Assembly (NCBI GenBank): GCA_000153385.1
Contig: CH672375.1
Location: 540,352 to 604,351, forward strand
Source: Flavobacteria bacterium BBFL7
Lineage (GTDB): Bacteria; Bacteroidota; Bacteroidia; Flavobacteriales; Flavobacteriaceae
Reading direction: 5' to 3'
Length of the DNA: 64,000 nucleotides
Numbering within the stretch: the stretch's first letter is position 1; the number at the start of each line of letters is the position of its first letter. Of the stretch, positions 9,541 to 18,024 are shown one piece after another. The notes under the pieces are model-generated. The model was not told where the DNA came from and ran no database searches. It worked only from the letters and a program-made list of their open reading frames with translations. The translations under genes were made by a program, and so were the position numbers.

Positions 9541-10803
9541 TTAAAGTGAGAATCCTTTAGGAATTACTGCGTGTTTTTTAATAACAACGATACCATCTTT
9601 AACGACATATTGATCCGTTTCTTGATTTTCTAAATGTGGTCCACCATTGATTCTTACATCATCTCCGATGCGTACATTTTTATCTAAAATGGTGTTTTTT
9701 ATAAAACAACGATCACCTATACCGGTTAGAATTTCTATTTTAGAATCAGCTATTTGATTCAAAGATTCATAGTCATCATTACCCATCATATAAGTATTGA
9801 TAACTGTTGTTTCTTTACCTATTCTTGATCTTATTCCTATTACTGATCGTTCGATTTTTGCAGCATGGATGATACAACCTTCTGCTATAACCGCTTTATC
9901 TAAATGCGTTCCAGAGATTTTAGACGTAGGTAATAGACGTGCGTTAGTATATACACGCTGTTTGTAATCATATAAATTAAATTCTGGTATATCATCTGTA
10001 AGTCCTAAATTAGCTTCAAAGAAGGAGTCTATGTTACCTATATCTGTCCAATAGCCTTCAAACTGATAACTCAAAGTTTTATGCTTATCTATAGATTGTG
10101 GTATAATTTCTTTACCAAAATCTATAGTACTCTCATCTCCCATTAATTCAACCAATAAGTCTCTATTAAAAATATAGATTCCCATACTGGCTAGATGATT
10201 CTTGTTTTGGTTTTTCATCTCATCGCTTACAGGGCTCGTCCAATCTGGAAGCAGACTAGCATCTGGTTTCTCTATAAACGAAGTAATAATATTTTTATCA
10301 TCAGTCTTTAAAATACCAAATGACGTTGCGTCCTTTTCTGTAACGGGTATAGTAGCTATGGAGATTTTTGCATTGGCATCTATATGTGCCTGAATCATTT
10401 CATTAAAATCCATCTGATACAATTGATCACCCGACAGGATTAAAACATATTCAAAATCATGCCTGAGCGCGTGATGCATACTTTGTCTTACTGCGTCTGC
10501 GGTACCTTGAAACCAGCCCTTATTATCTGGAGTTTGCTCTGCAGCAAGGACATCAACAAATGCAGAACTAAAAAAACTAAAGTGATACGTATTTTTTATA
10601 TGCCTGTTAAGAGAAGCACTATTAAATTGCGTCAGTACAAACATCCTCTTTAAACCAGAATTAATACAGTTAGAGATAGGAATATCTACAAGACGATATT
10701 TACCTGCAATAGGCACCGCAGGTTTTGAACGACTTTCTGTTAATGGATATAATCGAGATCCTTGTCCACCACCTAGAATTATACTTAAAACTTTATCATT
10801 CAT
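9541..10803 (-). CDS. glgC: Glucose-1-phosphate adenylyltransferase (ADP-glucose pyrophosphorylase)
   Basis: Makes ADP-glucose from glucose-1-phosphate and ATP, the committed step of bacterial glycogen synthesis. The N-terminal nucleotidyltransferase signature GGGQGSRLYPLT followed by SKPAVPIAGKYRLVDIP is at residues 11-42. The C-terminal part is a left-handed beta-helix with hexapeptide-type repeats (GCIIHAAKIERSVIGIRSRI, then KNVRIGDDVRI). The 420-residue length is typical. It sits 5 nt downstream of glgA and 3 nt upstream of glgB in one operon. Confidence 0.97.
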   Translation of the reverse strand: MNDKVLSIILGGGQGSRLYPLTESRSKPAVPIAGKYRLVDIPISNCINSGLKRMFVLTQFNSASLNRHIKNTYHFSFFSSAFVDVLAAEQTPDNKGWFQGTADAVRQSMHHALRHDFEYVLILSGDQLYQMDFNEMIQAHIDANAKISIATIPVTEKDATSFGILKTDDKNIITSFIEKPDASLLPDWTSPVSDEMKNQNKNHLASMGIYIFNRDLLVELMGDESTIDFGKEIIPQSIDKHKTLSYQFEGYWTDIGNIDSFFEANLGLTDDIPEFNLYDYKQRVYTNARLLPTSKISGTHLDKAVIAEGCIIHAAKIERSVIGIRSRIGKETTVINTYMMGNDDYESLNQIADSKIEILTGIGDRCFIKNTILDKNVRIGDDVRINGGPHLENQETDQYVVKDGIVVIKKHAVIPKGFSL

Positions 10804-10808
10804 TCTTT

Positions 10809-12215
10809 TCAGTTTTTAAGAGTATTATATAAACTAATGTATTGTTGTGCCGAGTTATCCCAAGAGTGATCGATTTTCATAATACGTGTTCTTATTTTTT
10901 TAAACTCTAGCGTGTTGTCATAAAAAGCGGCTGCTCGCTGCATCGCATTTTTAATCTGGTCTACACTAGTATCCTCATGTACAAATCCATAACCATCATT
11001 ATCGATATCAACGATTGTATCTTTCAAACCACCTATACTGCGCACTATAGGAATAGTACCGTAAGTTAAGGAATACATTTGATTTAAACCACAAGGTTCT
11101 ACTCGCGATGGCATTAAAAGAAAATCTGCACCAGCATATATTAAGTGGGACAGTTCTTCATCGTATCCTATGTAGGCATTGAAATGGCCCTTAAACTTCT
11201 CTCTTAGTGCAATAAGTTTGTTTTCAGTATCTGAGTCTCCAGATCCCAATAACAAAATAGACACATCATTTTCCTGAAGTATCTCTTTAAATACCTGAGG
11301 AAATAAATCAGATCCTTTTTCATAAACCAGTCTACCGATAAAAACAAATAATGGTTTATTGAAATCTAATCCGTAAGTATCACACAACCATTTTTTATTT
11401 ACTTTTTTACCACTAATGTGTGAGCTACTAGAGTACTGTTTTTTTATAAAAGCATCCGTTGTAGGGTTCCAAACTGTAGTATCAATTCCATTAAGTATCC
11501 CTAGACATTTTACACTCTCGTGACTCAATAAAGCTTCTAGACCATTAGCTTTTTGCTGTAATTCCACCATATAACTAGGTGATACTGTATTAACTTTCCA
11601 CGCGCACTTAATAGCTGTTGCGAGAGGATTTATTGAACCATCCCAATCTAACAACCCTACATGTTGTTTATCAAAATCAGGAATCATCGCTATGCGATCA
11701 TGAGAAAACCACCCTTGATATTGCGCATTATGAATGGTTAACACACTAGGAATATTTTTTAAATTTTCAAATCTATAGCAATATTGTATCATGAAAGGCA
11801 CTAAACCAGTATGATGGTCATGACAATGTATAACATCTGGTTTATGTTGATGAGTCTGTATCCATTGCAATACTGCGATTTGAAAAGCTGTAAAACGTTC
11901 AGCATCGTCATGAGAATACACGTAATTTTTATATAGTAATTGTGGAATATCAACCAGAAACAAATCAAAATCCTTTGATTGATCAGCTAACTTCAAGATT
12001 TTAAAATGAAAATTATCTGCTGCTACAAAAACAGCATCTTCATATATTGTTTCAAACTGATGGTTTTGTGTAAAGCGTACATCGTAAAAAGGCATAATGA
12101 CACTACACTGCTGTCCCGAATTATTTAAATATTTAGGTAATGCACCGACTACATCAGCTAGTCCGCCTACTTTAGCAACTGGATAGCACTCTGCACTTAT
12201 ATGTAAGATTCTCAT
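10809..12215 (-). CDS. glgA: Glycogen synthase (ADP-glucose type, GT5)
   Basis: Transfers glucose from ADP-glucose to the non-reducing end of alpha-1,4-glucan. The N-terminal KVGGLADVVGALPK motif (about 15-28) binds ADP-glucose and the C-terminal SRVEPCGLNQMYSLTYGTIP block (about 372-391) holds the catalytic Glu of the GT-B fold. It is the first gene of the glycogen operon glgA-glgC-glgB-GH31. A TAnnTTTG box (12221-12228, minus strand) ends 5 nt before the ATG, suggesting a nearly leaderless operon mRNA, and an iterated palindrome lies just upstream (12244-12259). Confidence 0.95.
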   Translation of the reverse strand: MRILHISAECYPVAKVGGLADVVGALPKYLNNSGQQCSVIMPFYDVRFTQNHQFETIYEDAVFVAADNFHFKILKLADQSKDFDLFLVDIPQLLYKNYVYSHDDAERFTAFQIAVLQWIQTHQHKPDVIHCHDHHTGLVPFMIQYCYRFENLKNIPSVLTIHNAQYQGWFSHDRIAMIPDFDKQHVGLLDWDGSINPLATAIKCAWKVNTVSPSYMVELQQKANGLEALLSHESVKCLGILNGIDTTVWNPTTDAFIKKQYSSSSHISGKKVNKKWLCDTYGLDFNKPLFVFIGRLVYEKGSDLFPQVFKEILQENDVSILLLGSGDSDTENKLIALREKFKGHFNAYIGYDEELSHLIYAGADFLLMPSRVEPCGLNQMYSLTYGTIPIVRSIGGLKDTIVDIDNDGYGFVHEDTSVDQIKNAMQRAAAFYDNTLEFKKIRTRIMKIDHSWDNSAQQYISLYNTLKN

Positions 12216-12220
12216 ATATT

Positions 12221-12228
12221 CAAATTTA
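12221..12228 (-). promoter_or_regulatory. Putative -7 box of the glycogen operon
   Basis: Reads TAAATTTG on the minus strand, a full match to TAnnTTTG, ending 5 nt before the glgA ATG. No clear TTG -33 box; the palindrome at 12244-12259 lies 15 bp upstream. Confidence 0.45.
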
Positions 12229-12243
12229 TAATTGTGGGTAGTA

Positions 12244-12259
12244 CGCTTTCGCGAAAGTG
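12244..12259. repeat. Iterated palindrome, 15/16 match (intergenic)
   Basis: CGCTTTCGCGAAAGTG between the divergent glgA and SRPBCC genes, next to the putative glgA -7 box. Confidence 0.85.
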
Positions 12260-12379
12260 TAATTACCTATCTACATTTCTATTTAAAAAATCTGCTCGCT
12301 CTTATCAAATATAACACATGTACTTATGAGTGAAATTTATAGACTATTAAGATCAAGTCATTTTTGAATAATTGAAAGT

Positions 12380-12387
12380 TATCTTTG
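12380..12387 (+). promoter_or_regulatory. Putative -7 box for the SRPBCC gene
   Basis: TATCTTTG is a perfect TAnnTTTG match, 14 nt before ATG 12402. The nearest TTG (12364-12366) leaves a 13-nt spacer, shorter than the usual 17-23, so only the -7 element is supported. Confidence 0.4.
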
Positions 12388-12401
12388 TGTAAATTGATGA
12401 C

Positions 12402-12893
12402 ATGCCTGACTTACATCTAGAAACCATTATTAAAGCTCCTCTTGAAATAGTTTTTGACCTATCAAGAAGCATTGATTTACATATCCTTTCTCTAGAACAT
12501 ACTCAAGAACGGGCAGTTGCTGGCAGGCTGACTGGCCTAGTAGAAAAAGGTAAAACCGTCACCTGGCGTGCTAAACACCTTTACGTCACTCAAGAATTAA
12601 CTAGTAAAATTACAGATGTAGAACCTTATCACTTTTTTGCAGATGAAATGGAACGTGGTGCCTTTAAAGAATTCAGACATGAACATCATTTTACCGTCAT
12701 AGAAAATGGACATACATTTATGAGAGATATTTTTTCTTACACATCACCTTTAGGATTTTTAGGTGTACTGGCAGACAAGTTATTTCTAGAAAATTATATG
12801 ACCAACTTATTAAAGCAACGCAACCTAACACTTAAACGAGTTGCCGAGAATGGCCAATGGAAAGAGTTGCCTGGAATGGAGACTCACCTGTAA
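12402..12893 (+). CDS. SRPBCC (START-like) ligand-binding domain protein
   Basis: A 163-residue single-domain protein without signal peptide. The opening LHLETIIKAPLEIVFDLSRSIDLHILS is the typical first strand and helix of SRPBCC/polyketide-cyclase-like domains (alpha-PAPSLEVVW pattern), and FRHEHHFTVIENGHTFMRDIFSYTSP with PLGFLGVLADKLFLENYMTNLL is the C-terminal strand and long helix. Members bind hydrophobic ligands or remain uncharacterised. The gene stands alone, divergent from the glycogen operon and convergent with yajC; a shared bidirectional terminator follows. No substrate can be proposed. Confidence 0.8.
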   Translation: MPDLHLETIIKAPLEIVFDLSRSIDLHILSLEHTQERAVAGRLTGLVEKGKTVTWRAKHLYVTQELTSKITDVEPYHFFADEMERGAFKEFRHEHHFTVIENGHTFMRDIFSYTSPLGFLGVLADKLFLENYMTNLLKQRNLTLKRVAENGQWKELPGMETHL

Positions 12894-12941
12894 CATACAT
12901 CGATTCACTTATACAATTATTCAAAAAGTTTCAAGCATAAA

Positions 12942-12969
12942 AAAAGCCCTTGATTTCTCAAGGGCTTTT
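12942..12969. terminator. Bidirectional intrinsic terminator
   Basis: Perfect 12-bp stem (12942-12953 with 12958-12969), TTTC loop, A-tract before and T-tract after, between the convergent SRPBCC and yajC genes. Confidence 0.9.
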
Positions 12970-12989
12970 CAATTTAGAAGTTATACTTC

Positions 12990-13286
12990 TTACTTTTCTT
13001 TTAGTGGTGCAGTAAGCTTTTTAGACAGCTCAGTAGAAATCGCTGATTTCTCAAAGGTTATTTTACCTGCTCCAGTTTCCACTTGAACAGTACCTTTGTC
13101 GGCATTGATTTGGCTTATTTTTCCGTGGATTCCACTAGACATAATTACCTTATCACCTATTTTCAAAGTTTCTGCAAACTCTTTTTCTTCTTTTCTGCGT
13201 CGGGCCTGAGGTCTTAATATTAGGAAATAAAATATCCCTATCATAAGTACTATAGGACCCCATTGCATGATCAATTCTTGATTCAT
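12990..13286 (-). CDS. yajC: Preprotein translocase subunit YajC
   Basis: Small inner-membrane accessory subunit of the Sec translocon that associates with SecDF. A single N-terminal membrane segment (IVLMIGIFYFLILRPQ) is followed by the conserved RPQARRRKE turn and a soluble domain with LKIGDKVIMSSGIHGKI. At 98 residues it is the normal size. It starts 3 nt after the stop of the DUF1573 lipoprotein gene, so both should be on one transcript, an arrangement that also includes nusB further upstream. Confidence 0.96.
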   Translation of the reverse strand: MNQELIMQWGPIVLMIGIFYFLILRPQARRRKEEKEFAETLKIGDKVIMSSGIHGKISQINADKGTVQVETGAGKITFEKSAISTELSKKLTAPLKEK

Positions 13287-13289
13287 TAA

Positions 13290-13760
13290 TTATGCGTTAG
13301 GTGCAGCTGCTTTAGCCTTAGGAGTAACAAATCCTTTGATGCGGATAGACTCAGTACCAGATTCAGTGTTTGCCTTAATAGTTACCGTTTTAGTTTGGTT
13401 GTTAGGCTTTCCGTTAGTGTTAAATTTAACTAACATAGATCCTTCTTCACCTGGAGCGATAGGTTCCTTAGACCATGTAGGAACTGTACATCCACAGCTA
13501 CCTTTTGCATTTACAACAATAAGTGGCGCACTACCTGTATTCTTAAACTTATATTCATGTTCTACAACTGTACCTTCATCTACAGTACCAAAATCATACT
13601 CTACTTGCTCAAACGTCATCACCGGAAAATCTCCAGCAACTGACTCACGCTCTGCAGCGGCAGTTAAGTTTGCTTCATCAATCGTTGCAGCAGCTTTCTC
13701 ATTACAACCTGTAATTGCCATTGTAGCTATAGCAGCTACCATTAAAACCAATTTTTTCAT
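13290..13760 (-). CDS. DUF1573 lipoprotein
   Basis: Starting at ATG 13760 gives a proper lipoprotein signal (MKKLVLMVAAIATMAITGC, lipobox ITGC); an upstream in-frame ATG at 13796 would put 12 polar residues before it and is less likely. The mature part contains one DUF1573 domain: FDFGTVDEGTVVEHEYKFKN-like strands (here YDFGTVDEGT), GSCGCTVPTW and an immunoglobulin-like C-terminus. These Bacteroidetes surface or periplasmic lipoproteins have no assigned biochemical role. A convincing promoter (TTG-N20-TACATTTG) lies just upstream, partly inside the end of nusB. The gene is followed directly by yajC. Confidence 0.9.
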   Translation of the reverse strand: MKKLVLMVAAIATMAITGCNEKAAATIDEANLTAAAERESVAGDFPVMTFEQVEYDFGTVDEGTVVEHEYKFKNTGSAPLIVVNAKGSCGCTVPTWSKEPIAPGEEGSMLVKFNTNGKPNNQTKTVTIKANTESGTESIRIKGFVTPKAKAAAPNA

Positions 13761-13793
13761 AATATAATTTTTAAATTCTTTTTTAGAGTATTG

Positions 13794-13824
13794 CAAATGT
13801 AACTAAAAGAACGATTTACATCAA
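13794..13824 (-). promoter_or_regulatory. Bacteroidetes-type promoter for DUF1573-yajC
   Basis: On the minus strand TTG (13824-13822), 20-nt spacer, then TACATTTG (13801-13794): both elements of the TTG-N17-23-TAnnTTTG consensus. It overlaps the last codons of nusB and lies 34 nt before ATG 13760, so the downstream pair can be transcribed independently. Confidence 0.6.
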
Positions 13825-14754
13825 GCCGCGACCTGATTTATTAAGTATGCCTTCTTTTTCATATTCTTTAGATAAATTATCTAAAATACCATTGATAAAG
13901 AAGCTACTTTTAGGTGTAGAATAATCCTTTGATATTTCTAGATATTCATTAAGACTTACCTTAACGGGTATACTATTAAATTTAAGGAATTCACATTGTG
14001 CCATCATGATTAACACAAGGTCTATTTGCGCAATACGATCTTGTTCCCAGTTAGGTGTTTTACCTTCTATACGTTCTAAGAATTCTTCTCTATTAAACAA
14101 GGTTTTTCTAAAGAGGTCCATCGTAAACTTTACGTCATCTTCATCTTTTATAAGCTCTGGTAATTTGATCTCTTTACCAGGTTTTACCTTACGTAAAAAC
14201 ATGATCATAGCAGAGTTTACTAGAGGATAGTCATCTGTCCACGTGATATTCTCATCTTCTAAAAAGTCAAGAATTTCATCATTAGGCGCTATAATATCTG
14301 TATAGATTTGTGTTAAGAACTTAAGATCTGCTTTAAGCGACTGACCAGGTTCACTCATATAAATCACATAAGACTTACTCGTTGTAATCTGATTATAAAG
14401 GTTTTCTACATACCTCACATTAAGATGCCATGGTTCAATATTGCGTTGCTTCATTGCATCCACTAACACCTGACTTTCTCTCAACTTAGTAAGAATCTTA
14501 TTATCTATAAAATTACGTGCTGGGTTAAGGTCAGAATCTGTTGCTAGATGACGTTGCTGTCCTTTGATAACCTTATCTTCTGCTAGCTTGTGGATTTCTA
14601 CTAGTAATTGCGTCATGTACAAAAACAGAGAATAAGTTTTTGTCATGCTTTGATTTAAGAATGTTTCAAATTCTTTTATCTCGGCATTTTCTTGTTTTTG
14701 AAAAGCAAAGATAGCTTGCATCACTTTGATACGTAGTTGTCGACGGGTAAGCAT
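13816..14754 (-). CDS. nusB: Transcription antitermination factor NusB (long Bacteroidetes form)
   Basis: RNA-binding factor that with NusE/S10 recognises boxA of rRNA operons. MLTRRQLRIKVMQAIFAFQ at the N-terminus is the signature start and the classical NusB helical core is in the C-terminal half (LDLFRKTLFNREEFLERIEGKTPNWEQDRI, then NSIPVKVSLNEYLEISKDYSTPKSSFFINGILD). The protein is 312 residues, about twice E. coli NusB, because Bacteroidetes carry an expanded middle; that is normal here. An iterated palindrome lies 20 bp upstream of the ATG. The order nusB - DUF1573 - yajC is a recurring Bacteroidetes cluster. Confidence 0.93.
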   Translation of the reverse strand: MLTRRQLRIKVMQAIFAFQKQENAEIKEFETFLNQSMTKTYSLFLYMTQLLVEIHKLAEDKVIKGQQRHLATDSDLNPARNFIDNKILTKLRESQVLVDAMKQRNIEPWHLNVRYVENLYNQITTSKSYVIYMSEPGQSLKADLKFLTQIYTDIIAPNDEILDFLEDENITWTDDYPLVNSAMIMFLRKVKPGKEIKLPELIKDEDDVKFTMDLFRKTLFNREEFLERIEGKTPNWEQDRIAQIDLVLIMMAQCEFLKFNSIPVKVSLNEYLEISKDYSTPKSSFFINGILDNLSKEYEKEGILNKSGRGLM

Positions 14755-14774
14755 AAGAACGTTTTTTAAGTATA

Positions 14775-14790
14775 CGCTTTCGCGAAAGCG
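14775..14790. repeat. Iterated palindrome, full 16-bp copy (intergenic)
   Basis: Perfect CGCTTTCGCGAAAGCG in the 104-bp gap upstream of nusB and downstream of the leucine dehydrogenase gene (both minus strand). Confidence 0.9.
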
Positions 14791-14858
14791 TTATTTAAAT
14801 ATTTACAAGGTCTAACTGACCCATATTAATAGGGCAAATTTACTACTTTATGAGCAAC

Positions 14859-15959
14859 TTAGCCACGATTTTCTTGACGACGTGCATCGATACGAGCTTG
14901 AGCAATTTGTAAAGCTGCGGTATGAGTAGTTACACCGTTTTCTTGAGCTTTATTTAAAATCTCAATAGTAGTGGTATAAATATTTTCAGTTTTGCGCATG
15001 ATTTCAGAACGATCATATCCTTCTAACTCTGCATAAACATTAATAATACCACCAGCATTAATTAAGAAATCTGGCGCATATACAATACCACGTTGTTGTA
15101 GAAGCATACCGTGCTTCCCTTCATCTGCAAGTTGATTATTTGCTGCACCAGCAACAATGTCTGCTTGTAATTTTTGTATCGTGTTATCATTAATCGTTGC
15201 TCCTAATGCACATGGTGCATAGATGTCCATTTTTTCGGCATGCAAATCTGCTCCTGTATAGATGTGTGCTCCATATTTTGCACTTACTTCCTCAAGACGA
15301 TCCTGATTAATATCGGCAATATGAACTTGAGCTCCTTCTTGAGTCAGGTATTCTACAAGTGTTTCACCTACGTTCCCTATTCCTTCAACATAAACGACTT
15401 TATCTTCTAGAACATCATTACCATATTTATACTTTGCGGCAGCTTTCATTCCCATAAATACACCATATGCAGTGATAGGAGATGGATTACCTGCTCCACC
15501 TTTTTCCTGAGAAATCCCAGTTACATAAGGTGTAACCTCACGTACTGTATCCATATCACCAGTTGTCATCCCTACATCTTCGGCAGTGATATACTTACCA
15601 CTTAAAGAATGTACAAACTCTCCAAAACGACGCATCATCTCTGGAGTTTTTTGAGTTTTTGCATCACCTATGATGACAGCTTTTCCTCCACCTAGATTTA
15701 ATCCAGTTATTGCACTTTTAAATGTCATCCCACGAGATAAACGTAATGCATCATTTAATGCAGCCCATTCATTATCGTATTGCCACATACGTGTCCCACC
15801 TAACGCTGGACCCAGAACCGTATTATGAATTCCTATGATGGCTTTTAAACCTGTATCTTTGTCATTACAGAAAACGACTTGTTCGTGATCGTCAAAAGAC
15901 AACTGTCCGAAAACAGGATCTTGGTTAATAATCTTTTCCAATGTGGTATGTTGAGACAT
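14859..15959 (-). CDS. Leucine dehydrogenase-type Glu/Leu/Phe/Val dehydrogenase
   Basis: NAD-dependent oxidative deamination of branched-chain amino acids to 2-oxo acids, feeding branched fatty acid synthesis or catabolism. The N-terminal catalytic domain has GPALGGTRMW, LNLGGGKAVIIGD (catalytic Lys) and AEDVGMTTGDMD; the Rossmann domain has VYVEGIGNVGETLVEYL near residue 205. At 366 residues it fits leucine/valine dehydrogenases and is too short for glutamate dehydrogenase. It is monocistronic on the minus strand with a good upstream promoter (16004-16034). Leucine versus valine preference cannot be fixed from sequence. Confidence 0.9.
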   Translation of the reverse strand: MSQHTTLEKIINQDPVFGQLSFDDHEQVVFCNDKDTGLKAIIGIHNTVLGPALGGTRMWQYDNEWAALNDALRLSRGMTFKSAITGLNLGGGKAVIIGDAKTQKTPEMMRRFGEFVHSLSGKYITAEDVGMTTGDMDTVREVTPYVTGISQEKGGAGNPSPITAYGVFMGMKAAAKYKYGNDVLEDKVVYVEGIGNVGETLVEYLTQEGAQVHIADINQDRLEEVSAKYGAHIYTGADLHAEKMDIYAPCALGATINDNTIQKLQADIVAGAANNQLADEGKHGMLLQQRGIVYAPDFLINAGGIINVYAELEGYDRSEIMRKTENIYTTTIEILNKAQENGVTTHTAALQIAQARIDARRQENRG

Positions 15960-16003
15960 GAATTATTTTTTAATGGCTGTTTTAAGTACTCTTAAAAAGC
16001 GTG

Positions 16004-16034
16004 CAAAAATAACTTCATTTTAGCAACTTAACAA
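16004..16034 (-). promoter_or_regulatory. Bacteroidetes-type promoter for the leucine dehydrogenase gene
   Basis: Minus strand TTG (16034-16032), 20-nt spacer, TATTTTTG (16011-16004); both boxes match TTG-N17-23-TAnnTTTG. The predicted leader to ATG 15959 is about 40 nt. Confidence 0.6.
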
Positions 16035-16099
16035 TAACACTGACCTAAATTCGCGAATAGAATATAGAAAGTAAATTCTTTGAAGGATTTTTACCTATT

Positions 16100-17854
16100 A
16101 TGAAGGAACTTAAAAAGCTCAATAAACTTTTTGTAAAGTACAAGTGGCAACTGCTAGGCGGTTTTCTAGTAACTGTTGTTGCTAGAGTACTTTCCATTTT
16201 CTTACCTAAGTATATAGGTAAAATCATCAACCTACTTAACGATTGGGGCAATGGTAAGATTACCGATGAGTCCTTTCTTAATGATCAATTGCTGTTGTAC
16301 ATAGGTATCATTCTAGGCACCACATTACTGTCTGCTGGACTTACATTTGTAATGCGCCAGTTAATCATAGTTGTTTCTAGACACCTAGAGTACGATTTAA
16401 AAAATATCATTTACAATCAATACCAAAGGTTATCGCTAGGGTTCTATAAACAGAATCGTACTGGAGATTTAATGAATCGTATTAGTGAAGACGTCTCAAA
16501 AGTACGTATGTATATGGGACCAGCATTAATGTATAGTGTTAATATGATAACACTATTTGCTGTAGTGATACCGGCTATGATTTATACGGCTCCTACTCTA
16601 GCCATTTATACTATTGTCCCATTACCATTTTTATCCGTGGCTATATATTTGGTCAGTCGTGAGATTCAAAAGAGATCAAAACTGGTACAAGAGCAGCTTT
16701 CTAGTTTAAATACTATTGCACAAGAATCCTTTAGCGGTATCTCTGTGATTAAAGCATACAACTTATCGCAACAAATGAACGAGCAATTTACCGTTGTGGC
16801 AAACGACAGTAAAGAGAAAAACATTGATCTAGCTCGAGTTCAAGCGTTATTTTTCCCATTAATGATTCTGTTAATAGGTCTCAGTAATATACTAGTCCTA
16901 TATATAGGAGGAAAACAGGCTGCAGAAGGTGTCATAGAAGTAGGTGTTATTCCAGAATTTTTAATCTATGTTAATATGTTAACCTGGCCAGTAGCCGTTG
17001 TAGGTTGGGTGACTAATATGGTACAACAAGCCGCCGCATCGCAAAAACGTATCAACGAATTTCTAGATATCGATCCATCGATTAAAAATATGGTGGATAC
17101 GAACACGCCAGTTAATGGTAATATCACTTTTAATAATGTGAACTTTGTTTATGAAGACACTAATATTCATGCGCTCAAAGATGTTAGTTTCACTATAGAA
17201 TCTGGTAAGACACTAGCGATTTTAGGAAAAACAGGAAGTGGAAAATCAACCATTCTAGAATTAATAGGTAGATTATACGACGTGACAGATGGAACGATTA
17301 CCGTAGATAATCATGCCATTAAAGAATTAAATCTAGACATGTTGAGACAGGCCATAGGGTATGTACCACAAGACGCGTTTCTATTTTCCGACACGATAGG
17401 AAACAATATTGCCTTCGGTAAAAAGGATGCCAGTAAAGAAGAGATTATGGAAGCTGCAAAAAATGCCGTGGTCCATAAAAACATCATAGACTTTACTAAG
17501 GATTATGATACCGTTTTAGGAGAACGAGGAATCACTTTAAGTGGTGGACAAAAGCAACGTGTTTCAATAGCGCGAGCGATTATCAAAAAACCACAAATCT
17601 TATTATTTGACGACTGTTTAAGCGCGGTAGATACTGAAACCGAAGAAAAAATTCTTAACAATCTTAAGAAAGTGACTAAAGACACTACTACCATCATCGT
17701 CAGTCACCGAGTAAGTAGTGCAAAAAATGCAGATCAGATTATTGTATTAGATGAAGGTCGTGTTGTAGAAAGTGGCAACCATGATTCTTTAATTAATAAT
17801 AACGGTTATTATGCAGAACTCTATGTCAACCAAATGATGGAAGATGATAATTAG
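16100..17854 (+). CDS. ABC transporter, fused permease/ATPase (exporter type)
   Basis: Half-transporter of the MsbA/LmrA-like exporter class that works as a dimer in the inner membrane. Residues 1-310 hold six predicted membrane helices (for example GGFLVTVVARVLSIFLP and LMYSVNMITLFAVVIPAMI). The nucleotide-binding domain has Walker A GKTGSGKST (about 375), signature LSGGQKQR (about 480), Walker B ILLFDDCLSAVD (about 500) and the H-loop SHRVSS. The Walker B Asp is followed by Asp instead of the usual catalytic Glu (FDDCLSAVD), which also occurs in some heterodimeric exporters with a degenerate site. The gene stands alone. The substrate is unknown; a second exporter lies at 54315-56096. Confidence 0.9.
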   Translation: MKELKKLNKLFVKYKWQLLGGFLVTVVARVLSIFLPKYIGKIINLLNDWGNGKITDESFLNDQLLLYIGIILGTTLLSAGLTFVMRQLIIVVSRHLEYDLKNIIYNQYQRLSLGFYKQNRTGDLMNRISEDVSKVRMYMGPALMYSVNMITLFAVVIPAMIYTAPTLAIYTIVPLPFLSVAIYLVSREIQKRSKLVQEQLSSLNTIAQESFSGISVIKAYNLSQQMNEQFTVVANDSKEKNIDLARVQALFFPLMILLIGLSNILVLYIGGKQAAEGVIEVGVIPEFLIYVNMLTWPVAVVGWVTNMVQQAAASQKRINEFLDIDPSIKNMVDTNTPVNGNITFNNVNFVYEDTNIHALKDVSFTIESGKTLAILGKTGSGKSTILELIGRLYDVTDGTITVDNHAIKELNLDMLRQAIGYVPQDAFLFSDTIGNNIAFGKKDASKEEIMEAAKNAVVHKNIIDFTKDYDTVLGERGITLSGGQKQRVSIARAIIKKPQILLFDDCLSAVDTETEEKILNNLKKVTKDTTTIIVSHRVSSAKNADQIIVLDEGRVVESGNHDSLINNNGYYAELYVNQMMEDDN

Positions 17855-18024
17855 AATTTTACTACACCACTTTAGCAATCGTTAAAGATATGTTGCCTGA
17901 TCACGTTACGATATCACTTTTAATGCCTTATAACTGAATCTTTGAGCACAATAAATTGATAATCTCTTTACCATTTAACATTTTTTTATATTTTTGGGCT
18001 TATTGACAACCTTGAAATAGCATA

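Noticed and set aside
13761-13796. Longer DUF1573 lipoprotein start at ATG 13796
   Set aside because: Would place 12 polar residues ahead of the lipoprotein signal and start on the -7 promoter box.
16100-17854. Reading the two ABC exporters (16100 and 54315) as one heterodimeric transporter
   Set aside because: They are 36 kb apart, in different operons, and nothing in the sequence shows pairing, although the first has a degenerate Walker B Glu.
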